The notes under the pieces: generated by a model
Databases searched by the model: none
Told to the model about the DNA's origin: nothing
Seen by the model: only the letters and a program-made list of their open reading frames with translations
DNA from: an uncultured Flavobacterium sp.
Lineage (GTDB): Bacteria > Bacteroidota > Bacteroidia > Flavobacteriales > Flavobacteriaceae
DNA length: 64,000 nt
Assembly (NCBI GenBank): GCA_937773775.1
Contig: CALJVL010000009.1
Coordinates: 124,001 to 188,000 of the forward strand
Direction of reading: 5' to 3'
In this document: piece after piece, positions 8,721-17,193 of the stretch
How positions within the stretch are numbered: the stretch's first letter is position 1
Layout: each line of letters opens with the position of its first letter
Made by a program: the position numbers and the translations under genes

Positions 8721-9815
8721 ATGAAAGCAGGAATTGTAGGATTACCAAATGTTGGAAAATCAACATTATTCAATTGTCTATCAAATGCAAAAGCGCAAAG
8801 TGCTAACTTTCCTTTCTGCACTATCGAACCTAATATAGGAGTTGTAAACGTTCCTGATCCTAGAATTGAAAAATTAGAGGAGTTAGTTAAGCCGGAACGT
8901 GTTCAAATGGCTACCGTGGATATCGTAGATATTGCTGGTTTAGTTAAAGGCGCAAGTAAGGGAGAAGGTTTAGGAAATCAGTTTTTAGGTAATATTAGAG
9001 AATGTAATGCTATTATTCACGTATTGCGTTGTTTTGACAATGATAATATTGTGCATGTTGACGGAAATGTAAATCCTATTCGAGATAAAGAAACAATTGA
9101 TATCGAGTTGCAGTTAAAAGATTTAGAAAATGTTGAAAAACGTTTGGAAAAAGTAAACCGTGCTGCTAAAACTGGAAATAAAGAGGCACAGACTGAAAAA
9201 GCGCTTTTGGACAGAATAAGGGAAACTTTACTGCAGGCTAAATCTGCAAGGATTATTTTTCCTAAGGGACCTGAAGAGGAAGCCTTGATGGAAAGCTTTC
9301 AATTGATCACTGCGAAACCAGTGTTGTATGTTTGTAATGTAGATGAAAATTCAGCAGTTAGCGGAAATAAATATGTAGATCAGGTTCGTGAACTAGTTAA
9401 AGATGAAGATGCCGAGGTAATTATACTTTCCGTAGGTGCAGAAGCTGATATTACAGAATTAGAAAGCTACGAAGAACGTCAAGTTTTTCTCGAAGATATG
9501 GGGTTAACTGAGGCAGGTGCTTCAGTACTTATCCGTGCCGCTTATAAATTATTGAAGCAACAAACTTATTTTACTGCAGGAGTCAAAGAAGTCCGTGCCT
9601 GGACAATCGATATTGGCTCAACAGCACCACAAGCTGCTGGAGTAATTCACACTGATTTTGAAAAAGGATTCATTCGTGCTGAGGTAATTGCATACGAAGA
9701 TTTCGTTCATTACGGTTCGGAGGCTAAATGTAAAGAGGCTGGAAAATTCAAAGTGGAAGGGAAAGAATATATAGTAAAAGATGGTGATGTGATGCATTTT
9801 AGATTTAACGTCTAG
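8721..9815 (+). CDS. ychF: Redox-regulated ATPase / Obg-family protein YchF
   Basis: Universally conserved P-loop NTPase (human OLA1 family) that binds ribosomes and prefers ATP over GTP. The protein has exactly the usual 364 residues when started at MKAGIVGLPNVGKST. This contains the Walker A loop in its first 16 residues. DIAGLVKGASKGEGLGNQFL follows as the switch II/DxxG region, then a coiled-coil helical insert near residues 130-200, and a C-terminal TGS domain containing the FTAGVKEVRAWTI segment. It is a single-gene unit with its own promoter and terminator. Confidence 0.96.
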   Translation: MKAGIVGLPNVGKSTLFNCLSNAKAQSANFPFCTIEPNIGVVNVPDPRIEKLEELVKPERVQMATVDIVDIAGLVKGASKGEGLGNQFLGNIRECNAIIHVLRCFDNDNIVHVDGNVNPIRDKETIDIELQLKDLENVEKRLEKVNRAAKTGNKEAQTEKALLDRIRETLLQAKSARIIFPKGPEEEALMESFQLITAKPVLYVCNVDENSAVSGNKYVDQVRELVKDEDAEVIILSVGAEADITELESYEERQVFLEDMGLTEAGASVLIRAAYKLLKQQTYFTAGVKEVRAWTIDIGSTAPQAAGVIHTDFEKGFIRAEVIAYEDFVHYGSEAKCKEAGKFKVEGKEYIVKDGDVMHFRFNV

Positions 9816-9844
9816 TTTCTAGAAAAACTAAAGAATAAAAAAGG

Positions 9845-9877
9845 AACCTGTAAAAGTAATTTTGCAGGTTTTTTTGT
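9845..9877 (+). terminator. Terminator after ychF
   Basis: Stem AACCTGTAAAA / TTTTGCAGGTT with one mismatch and a 4-5 nt loop, followed by T5-T7. Confidence 0.75.
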
Positions 9878-9880
9878 ACC

Positions 9881-10019
9881 CAATCCAGCTTTGCAATGCA
9901 AGATTTTATTGTCTTGCCTTTTTTTCTAAGTCAAAAAAGTAGCTTCCGCTAATCGCTCTTTTTTGCCAAGAAAAAAATAGCCAATCCTTTTAAAATCCTT
10001 TTCGTTTCAATCTGGGGTA
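9881..10019 (+). repeat. Dispersed intergenic repeat, copy A
   Basis: Shares ordered blocks with the stretch at 28532-28679. Both begin near AATCC(A/C)GCTTT, carry a central AGCTT...TCGCTCTTTT block, and end with TTTTTCG-like sequence running into CAATCTGGGG. It is otherwise diverged and non-coding. The remainder of the gap up to parE holds only a TAACTTTG (-7-like) box at 10192-10199. Confidence 0.5.
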
Positions 10020-10191
10020 ATTGGAAATCAATGCTTTGTCCGCGTAGTTTTGAGGCCCATTTTAATCTTGGAAATACTGAGCTTTCCAATTCTGAATTGA
10101 ATGGGATACTTAAAAAAAATGTAAATAACTTCTAATTTTTTTAATTCGCAGACTTAAATACTACAATTAAAAAATGTCAATATCATCTTGA

Positions 10192-10199
10192 TAACTTTG
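10192..10199 (+). promoter_or_regulatory. Possible -7 box for parE
   Basis: TAACTTTG matches TAnnTTTG, 64 nt before the parE ATG. No clear TTG is found at the expected -33 distance. Confidence 0.35.
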
Positions 10200-10263
10200 A
10201 AGGCATCCTCTTTTAATTTTTAGCAATTTAGACTACATTAGCATCAAATCGTTAAAACTCCAA

Positions 10264-12128
10264 ATGTCAGATCAAAATCAATATACCGAAGATAATATTC
10301 GTTCGCTCGACTGGAAAGAACACATTCGTATGCGTCCCGGTATGTACATTGGGAAATTGGGTGATGGTTCTTCACCTGATGATGGTATTTATATTCTTCT
10401 AAAAGAGGTAATGGATAACTGTATCGATGAATTTGTAATGGGGGCTGGGAAAACGATCGCAGTTACCATTAAAGACAAAACAGTTACAGTAAGAGATTAT
10501 GGTCGGGGAATCCCACTAGGGAAAGTGATTGACGTAGTTTCTAAAATGAATACCGGGGGGTAAATATGATTCCTTGGCTTTTAAGAAGTCAGTAGGATTA
10601 AACGGAGTGGGAACTAAAGCGGTAAATGCTTTGTCTAATTACTTTCGTGTGGAATCTGTTCGGGACGAGAAACAAAAAGCCGCCGAGTTCTCGGCAGGTA
10701 ATTTAGTTCTCGAAGAAGATATTATCGATACCACAAAACGAAAAGGAACCAAAGTAACTTTTATTCCGGATGAAGCGATATTTAAAAACTACAAATTCCG
10801 CTATGAGTATATAATTAAAATGCTGAAGAACTATTGTTACCTAAATAACGGGTTAACGATATTGTTCAATGGCGAAAGGTATTTTTCTGAAAATGGATTG
10901 AAAGATTTATTAGAAGAAACCATTAGCGCAGAAGATTTGGAATATCCAATTATTCACCTGAAAGGGGAGGATATCGAAATTGCTTTAACGCACAGTAAAA
11001 CACAATACAGCGAAGAGTATCATTCCTTTGTAAATGGTCAAAACACCACACAGGGGAGGAACGCATTTAGCGGCCTATCGAGAAGCGATTGTAAAAACTA
11101 TAAGGGAATTCTACAACAAAAGTTTCGAGGCTTCTGATGTTCGAAAGTCTATCGTTACCGCCATAAGCATTAAAGTGATGGAGCCCGTTTTTGAGTCACA
11201 AACGAAAACCAAACTAGGTTCTACTGATATGGGTTCTGAACCGGGAATGCCGTCAGTGCGAACTTTTGTGAATGATTTTGTAAAAACTAAGTTGGATAAT
11301 TTTTTGCATAAGAATTCTCCAATAGCGGAAGCATTATTGCGAAAAATTCTTCAAGCAGAAAGAGAGCGTAAGGAATTATCGGGAATCAGAAAATTAGCCA
11401 CTGATCGCGCCAAAAAAGCGAATTTGCACAACAAGAAATTAAGAGATTGTCGTGCCCATCTTCCAGATACCAAAAACCCAAGAAATTTGGAAAGTACTCT
11501 TTTTATTACCGAGGGAGATTCTGCTTCAGGTTCGATTACTAAATCACGGGATGTAAATACACAGGCTGTTTTTAGCTTACGTGGAAAGCCACTAAATTCC
11601 TATGGAATGAGCAAGAAAATTGTTTATGAAAATGAGGAATTTAATTTACTGCAATCGGCATTAGATATTGAGGACGGCCTAGAAAAATTACGCTACAATA
11701 ATATTGTGATCGCAACAGATGCGGATGTCGATGGAATGCACATTCGATTGTTGCTGATTACCTTTTTCTTACAGTTTTTTCCTGAATTAATAAAAGAAGG
11801 ACATTTATACATATTGCAGACACCTCTTTTTAGGGTTAGAAACAAAAAAGAAACAATATATTGTTATAGTGATGATGAAAGAAAAGTAGCGATTGAAAAA
11901 TTAAAGCCAAAACCAGAAATCACTCGATTTAAAGGGTTGGGGGAGATATCCCCTGATGAATTTCAGTTTTTTATTGGCGAAGACATTCGCTTGGATCCCG
12001 TTATGATGGACAAAAATACATCTGTTGAGCAATTGCTGTCTTTCTATATGGGGAAAAATACGCCAGACCGTCAAGAGTTTATCATTAAAAACTTGAAGGT
12101 GGAACTGGATGTGGCTGAAGCTGTATAA
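10264..12128 (+). pseudogene. parE: DNA topoisomerase IV subunit B, two frameshifts (probably sequencing errors)
   Basis: ATPase subunit of the type IIA topoisomerase that decatenates chromosomes; works with ParC. Three open pieces in three successive frames together cover a normal protein. The GHKL ATPase domain has [10 protein letters not shown] and GRGIPLG. The transducer follows, then the TOPRIM domain ([12 protein letters not shown] and [11 protein letters not shown]), and the C-terminus is [12 protein letters not shown]. The first break is in a G6 run at 10555-10560, inside the [14 protein letters not shown] motif; the second is in a G4 run at 11053-11056, inside [14 protein letters not shown]. 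Removing one G from each run restores a 620-residue protein of expected length. The gene should be essential and parC downstream is intact, so base-calling or assembly error is the likeliest cause. Confidence 0.93.
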
Positions 12129-12147
12129 TATTTGAAATTGAACTAAT

Positions 12148-12333
12148 ATGATTACTAAAAAACGTTTCTTCTCTATTCTTTTGATATTTGGTATTGCTTT
12201 ATCTACCACCTAGGTTATTACAAGAAGTAACGACCATAAAGAATGTGATACTGTTGTAAAAAAAGAGTTAAATAAAAATGGGCATAAAGTAGTAATAAGA
12301 GAGCATATTTGCAAAGAAAAATATTCTTTTTAG
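12148..12333 (+). pseudogene. Small exported protein gene with internal amber codon
   Basis: A 61-codon reading frame between parE and parC, interrupted by TAG at 12211-12213 (codon 22). The first part (MITKKRFFSILLIFGIAL) is a signal peptide or membrane anchor. The second part is hydrophilic and cysteine-containing (HKECDTVVKKELNKNGHK, then EHICKEKYSF) and ends at another TAG. The protein-like character on both sides of the stop says this was one gene. It is too small to assign a function. It is unknown whether the stop is real, an error or read through. It lies 19 nt after parE and 48 nt before parC, so probably in the same transcript. Confidence 0.6.
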
Positions 12334-12381
12334 GATTCAGAATACAATGATAATTAATTACTATTCAATAGGGTATATTTA

Positions 12382-15027
12382 ATGAAAGACGACGAAGAAG
12401 AAAATATAAATCCAGAAGGGCAACAAGAAGAAAAAAAGCCTAAAGGACATTTTTACGATAACCAAGAAGACGAGCAAGACACCATAACCAAAGTTACAGG
12501 AATGTATAAGGACTGGTTTTTGGATTATGCTTCTTATGTTATTTTGGAGCGTGCAGTTCCCGCGATTGAAGACGGTTTTAAGCCGGTGCAACGCAGAATC
12601 ATGCACTCACTTAAAGAGTTGGATGACGGACGTTATAACAAGGTAGCGAATGTCGTAGGTCACACTATGCAGTATCACCCGCACGGTGACGCGAGTATAG
12701 GTGATGCCATGGTACAGATAGGTCAAAAGGAATTACTGATTGATTGTCAGGGCAACTGGGGAAACATACTAACCGGTGATAGTGCAGCGGCTTCTCGTTA
12801 CATTGAAGCGCGTTTGTCTAAATTTGCCTTAGAGGTTTTATACAGTCCAAAGATCACAGATTGGGGAATGTCCTATGACGGACGACGAGCGGAACCTAAT
12901 AACCTACCCGTAAAGTTTCCATTATTGCTTGCTTCTGGCGCAGAGGGAATTGCAGTGGGACTTTCCACGAAAGTGTTGCCTCATAATTTCAACGAACTTA
13001 TTGATGCATCCATAAAAATTCTGAAGGGGAAACCGTTCACTATTTATCCTGATTTTATGACACAAGGTATTGCCGATGTGTCTAATTATAATGACGGGTT
13101 GCGTGGTGGTCGGGTCCGCGTGCGTGCCAAAATAGGGCAGATGGATAAAAACACTTTGGTAATTACCCAAATCCCCTTTTCTACTAATACGACTACCTTG
13201 ATTGATAGTATCTTGAAAGCAAATGAAAAAGGTAAAATCAAGATTAAAAAAATTGAGGACAATACTGCCGCCAATGTTGAGATCCTGATCCATCTTTTCC
13301 CTGGTGTTTCCCCAGATAAAACAATCGATGCCTTGTTTGCTTTTACCGCTTGTGAAACATTGGTGGCGCCATTGGGTTGTGTGATTGAAGATAATAAGCC
13401 TTTGTTTATTGGCGTGTCGAATATGCTGAAAATATCAACAAACAGAACCGTTCAGTTACTTAAAAGTGAGCTTGAAATTCAATTGAGTGAACTCGAAGAG
13501 CAATGGCATTTCTTATCTCTGGAACGTATATTTATCGAAAACAAGATCTACCGCGATATTGAGGAAAAAACGACAAGGGAGGATGTAATTCAAGCAGTTG
13601 ATGACGGTTTAAAACCACATGTTAAAGATTTAAAGCGTGCTGTTACGGAGGAAGATATTCTACGTTTGTTGGACATTAGAATCATGCGCATTTCTAAGTT
13701 TGACAGCAACAAGGCGCAAGATAAAATTGAAGCTTTGGAAGGGAACATAGAGCAAGTAAAACACGATCTAGAACACCTTATTGATTTTGCTATAGCCTAT
13801 TTTGCTAAGCTAAAAGAGAAATACGGAAAAGGGAGGGAACGCCAAACGGAACTTCGTATTTTTGATGATATTGAGGCCACGAAAGTAGTTTTAAGAAACA
13901 CTAAATTGTATGTAAATAGAGAGGAAGGGTTTCTAGGTACAAGCTTGAAAAAAGACGAATACCTTACGGACTGTTCTGATATTGATGATGTGATTGTTTT
14001 TCTGCGAGATGGAAATATGATGGTGACCAAAGTGGATGCTAAAACCTTTGTAGGTAAAGACATTATTCATATTGCTATTTTTGATAAAAGCGACAAGCGT
14101 ACCATCTATAATGTGATTTATCGTGATGGTAAATCAGGTCCTTCTTATATTAAGCGATTTAACGTTACAGGAGTTACTAGAGATAAACTATATGATTTGA
14201 CCAATGGTGCTAAAGGATCCCAAATTCTTTATTTCACTTGTAATCCAAATGGTGAAGCTGAAGTAATTACGGTATTGTTGCGTCAGGTAGGAACTATCAA
14301 AAAATTGAAATTTGATATCGACTTTGCTAATTTAGCCATCAAAGGTCGTGCCTCAAAAGGGAATTTGGCTTCTAAATATCCAATCAAGAAAATAGAAATT
14401 AAGGAAAAGGGAATTTCAACTCTGTTGCCAAGAAAAGTTTGGTATGACGATACTGTACAACGATTGAATGTTGATGAAAGAGGCGAGTTATTAGGCGAGT
14501 TTAGACCCAGTGATAAAATTTTGATTATTCAACAATCAGGGAAACTGAAAGTAGTGACGCCCGAATTATCGACGCATTTTGATGAAGATATGATAGTGTT
14601 AGAAAAATGGGTTCCTAAAAAGCCTATATCGGCGATTTATTATGATGGAGAAAAAGCGCGCTATTATATTAAGCGCTTCTTTGTGGAAACTGAAAATAAA
14701 GAGGAGAGCTTTATCACAGAACATGTAAAGTCACAATTAGAAATTGTATCAACAGATTATCGTCCTGTAGCCGAATTGGTTTTTCCAAAAATTAAGGGAG
14801 TACAAAAAGAAAGCTTGACTATCGATATTGAAGATTTTATCGCCGTAAAAGGGTTTAAAGCAATGGGAAATCAATTGACGACTGATAAGCTTAAACAAGT
14901 GAATCTTTTAGAACCCTTGCCTTACGTAGCTCCTTTAGAACTTAGGGTGGTGGTTGACAAAGGCGATACAAACAGCAATGATATCGACGTACATCTCGAT
15001 GAAGATGGCCAAATTATCTTATTTTAA
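12382..15027 (+). CDS. parC: DNA topoisomerase IV subunit A
   Basis: DNA-cleaving subunit of topoisomerase IV, partner of ParE just upstream. The 881-residue protein has the winged-helix/tower core, starting near residue 35 with MYKDWFLDYASYVILERAVPAIEDG-type sequence. The active-site tyrosine is Tyr140, in SAAASRYIEARL. A coiled-coil region lies around 390-470, and a degenerate C-terminal beta-pinwheel follows (about 520-830). The acidic tail (DIDVHLDEDGQ) is typical of Bacteroidota. Gyrase A instead shows a GyrA box in its pinwheel, which I do not see. It ends at a strong terminator. Confidence 0.93.
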   Translation: MKDDEEENINPEGQQEEKKPKGHFYDNQEDEQDTITKVTGMYKDWFLDYASYVILERAVPAIEDGFKPVQRRIMHSLKELDDGRYNKVANVVGHTMQYHPHGDASIGDAMVQIGQKELLIDCQGNWGNILTGDSAAASRYIEARLSKFALEVLYSPKITDWGMSYDGRRAEPNNLPVKFPLLLASGAEGIAVGLSTKVLPHNFNELIDASIKILKGKPFTIYPDFMTQGIADVSNYNDGLRGGRVRVRAKIGQMDKNTLVITQIPFSTNTTTLIDSILKANEKGKIKIKKIEDNTAANVEILIHLFPGVSPDKTIDALFAFTACETLVAPLGCVIEDNKPLFIGVSNMLKISTNRTVQLLKSELEIQLSELEEQWHFLSLERIFIENKIYRDIEEKTTREDVIQAVDDGLKPHVKDLKRAVTEEDILRLLDIRIMRISKFDSNKAQDKIEALEGNIEQVKHDLEHLIDFAIAYFAKLKEKYGKGRERQTELRIFDDIEATKVVLRNTKLYVNREEGFLGTSLKKDEYLTDCSDIDDVIVFLRDGNMMVTKVDAKTFVGKDIIHIAIFDKSDKRTIYNVIYRDGKSGPSYIKRFNVTGVTRDKLYDLTNGAKGSQILYFTCNPNGEAEVITVLLRQVGTIKKLKFDIDFANLAIKGRASKGNLASKYPIKKIEIKEKGISTLLPRKVWYDDTVQRLNVDERGELLGEFRPSDKILIIQQSGKLKVVTPELSTHFDEDMIVLEKWVPKKPISAIYYDGEKARYYIKRFFVETENKEESFITEHVKSQLEIVSTDYRPVAELVFPKIKGVQKESLTIDIEDFIAVKGFKAMGNQLTTDKLKQVNLLEPLPYVAPLELRVVVDKGDTNSNDIDVHLDEDGQIILF

Positions 15028-15030
15028 ATA

Positions 15031-15060
15031 AAAAAGCTTCCGTCACGCGGAAGCTTTTTT
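15031..15060 (+). terminator. Terminator after parC
   Basis: A 12-bp stem (AAAAAGCTTCCG and its complement), a TCACG loop and T6. The decayed terC copy reads into it from the other side. Confidence 0.9.
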
Positions 15061-15475
15061 ATTAGTATTCAGTTTTTGCATTATTTCTTGTTTCTTGTTT
15101 CTAGAAACCTTAATATTTAATACTTCAACATATAAGGAGAACGAAATTGCAAAATACAGGTAGCTCTTCGGAACCTTTGTTACGCGGCTGCCAAGTATTA
15201 GTGCATTTGATAAATGGGAACTTTCGGTAGCTAGCATCATTCCAATTAAAATTAAAAACGAAAGTCCTAAGAGCTTACTAGATGGATGTTTGTTTGCAAA
15301 ACTCCCGACGAGAACAGCAAACTGCATCAGTATTAAAACGGAAAGCACAACAGCCGCAGCCGTAATCATAATGTATAAAGCCACCTTCGACTCCATTAGT
15401 AATCCCTTCGGCAGCAATAATACTGTCAAAAGAGAAAACTAGGTCAATCACGATGATTTGCAATAACACATTTTA
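15043..15475 (-). pseudogene. 5'-truncated, frameshifted TerC-family copy
   Basis: Covers only the C-terminal half of a TerC membrane protein, from the LLQI(I)xIDLVFSFDSI segment onward, and resembles the intact copy at 19096-19869 over that length. The N-terminal half is missing: similarity stops at about 15475 with no start codon. One extra T near the sequence for EGGFIHY shifts the frame relative to the intact copy (DGALYIMI). The normal stop has been lost, so the frame runs on through the parC terminator stem and ends in NKKASA. It is therefore unlikely to make a working transporter. Confidence 0.85.
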
Positions 15476-15573
15476 ACAAACTCTTTACATTCATATCACA
15501 AACATCATATTAATCGTACATTATCTTAATTTAAAAGAAATATTAAGCTAACCATAGATTCTTTTTTTAACAA

Positions 15574-15581
15574 TAATTTTG
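15574..15581 (+). promoter_or_regulatory. Possible -7 box for the PhoX-like gene
   Basis: TAATTTTG, 34 nt before the ATG, matches TAnnTTTG. A -33 TTG is not evident. Confidence 0.4.
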
Positions 15582-15615
15582 GAGAAATATAAAAACAATT
15601 AAATATTCTTCAATT

Positions 15616-17124
15616 ATGAAAAATTTAAAAATTCCTGTATTAAATTATTTGGTTTTAATTCTAGTGGTAACGAGTATTATTAGCTGTAGTGAAGACGGTG
15701 CTGACGGGATTAACGGTGCTGATGGTGTTAACGGTACCGATCTGACAAATACGGGAACTATGTTTGAAAACAAATCAAATTTGAAACCTTTAGTAACAAT
15801 GCATTCAGGGTTTAGTGATGTAAAAGCGTATTCTTTAGTAAGTTCTTCAGATGTATTGGCTAATGGTTTTCAATTATTAGGAGCACAAGACGGTGCGGGT
15901 TTATTGAAAGACCCAAAAAGTGACGGGTATATCTATTTATCAAATGCAGAAGATGATTATTCAGTTTCTCGTATATTTTTTGATAAAAACATGAATCCAG
16001 TAAAAGGAGATTGGTTGCTAAATGGATTAGTTGGAGATAGAGCTCGTCAATGTTCTGCTACAATGTGGGAAGCTGCGATTCACGGAGGATCAAAGGATAT
16101 TTTCTTATCTGCTTCAGAAAGTATAGCTTATCATGTGAAGGCAATTGACCCATACATAGAAACTCCAACTCCAACAGCAGATTTTGGATTAAAAGCTTTA
16201 GGTGAATTTTCATGGGAAAATGCAGTACCACTACCAAGAGGAACATATGCTGGTAAAACCGTTATTATTGGTGGTGATGATGATTCTAGTGGTTCAGAAG
16301 GACAAGTAACTTTATATTATTCTGAAAACGGGGATGCGGATTTAGAAAACGGAAAAATCTTTGTATTAAGATTTAAGCAATATTCTAATGCAGGTATAAC
16401 TTCGTCCGTAATACCTGGGACAATTTACAATGAAGGGCAGTTAGGTTTTCAAAAAACTTATGATGTTGAGTTTGTTGAAATTGAAAACGGAAAAGACTTG
16501 ACTAAAAATGAGATGGAAGCCGCATGTATAGGCGTTCAAGCTTCACAATTTATGAGAGTGGAAGATGTTGATTATCAAAAAGGTTCTGATGCCAATGGTA
16601 GAAATGTGTTTTTTGCAGTAACAGGTAGAGGACCAGATAGAGGTACTTACAATGATTGGGGAACAGTTTATAAATTAGAATTAGACCCTATTACGCCTAC
16701 AAAAGGTAAATTAACTCAAATTATTAGTGGTAATACAGATACTAATAATAAAGATGGAAATGTAGCATCATTACAAAGTCCTGATAACATTTGTGTAACT
16801 GAAAATTTCATATATTTTCAAGAGGATCCTAACTCATTTAGTAGAAATCACGCAGCATATATTTATCAGAGTAATCTTTCTGGAAATAATACTAAAGTTG
16901 TTTTAGAAATGGTTATCGAACAAAACTTAGCGGAAAATGGTTTTACTGAAAGAAGTGGCGAATTTGGGGCGTTAACGGATGTTTCTGACAAACTTGGTCA
17001 ACCGGGTACATTTATGTTGAACTTACAACCACACTACTGGAAAAGGAATGATTTTGTAAAAGGAGCTACGTTTCCTCACAACGAAGGAGGTCAAATAGTT
17101 TTACTAAAAGGTTTACCGAGATAA
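15616..17124 (+). CDS. Secreted PhoX-like (DUF839) lipoprotein
   Basis: A 502-residue exported lipoprotein. The signal peptide ends in a lipobox (IISC, Cys about residue 24), followed directly by collagen-like Gly-x-x triplets (GADGINGADGVNG) that probably form a flexible spacer. The body has features I associate with PhoX/DUF839 beta-propellers: a metal-site-like MRVEDVDYQKGSDANGRN segment, AVTGRGPDRGTYNDWG, and LQSPDNICVTENFIYFQED near the C-terminus. PhoX enzymes are Ca/Fe-dependent alkaline phosphatases, but the assignment here is moderate and other propeller activities are possible. A di-heme cytochrome follows on the same strand, suggesting a joint periplasmic or surface function. Confidence 0.6.
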   Translation: MKNLKIPVLNYLVLILVVTSIISCSEDGADGINGADGVNGTDLTNTGTMFENKSNLKPLVTMHSGFSDVKAYSLVSSSDVLANGFQLLGAQDGAGLLKDPKSDGYIYLSNAEDDYSVSRIFFDKNMNPVKGDWLLNGLVGDRARQCSATMWEAAIHGGSKDIFLSASESIAYHVKAIDPYIETPTPTADFGLKALGEFSWENAVPLPRGTYAGKTVIIGGDDDSSGSEGQVTLYYSENGDADLENGKIFVLRFKQYSNAGITSSVIPGTIYNEGQLGFQKTYDVEFVEIENGKDLTKNEMEAACIGVQASQFMRVEDVDYQKGSDANGRNVFFAVTGRGPDRGTYNDWGTVYKLELDPITPTKGKLTQIISGNTDTNNKDGNVASLQSPDNICVTENFIYFQEDPNSFSRNHAAYIYQSNLSGNNTKVVLEMVIEQNLAENGFTERSGEFGALTDVSDKLGQPGTFMLNLQPHYWKRNDFVKGATFPHNEGGQIVLLKGLPR

Positions 17125-17145
17125 ATTTATTATTAAATCAAATAT

Positions 17146-17175
17146 AAAAGCCTCTATCTTATAGGGGCTTTTTTT
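17146..17175 (+). terminator. Terminator/attenuator between PhoX-like and cytochrome genes
   Basis: Stem AAAAGCCTCTAT / ATAGGGGCTTTT with a CTT loop and one G-T pair, followed by T-rich sequence. It sits only about 20 nt before the next ATG, so it could reduce rather than stop read-through. Confidence 0.7.
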
Positions 17176-17193
17176 CCTGTAAAATAGACGATA

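Noticed and set aside
10264..12128. Programmed ribosomal frameshifting in parE
   Set aside because: Two separate +1-type breaks in G runs without slippery-site or stimulatory-hairpin features; sequencing error is simpler.
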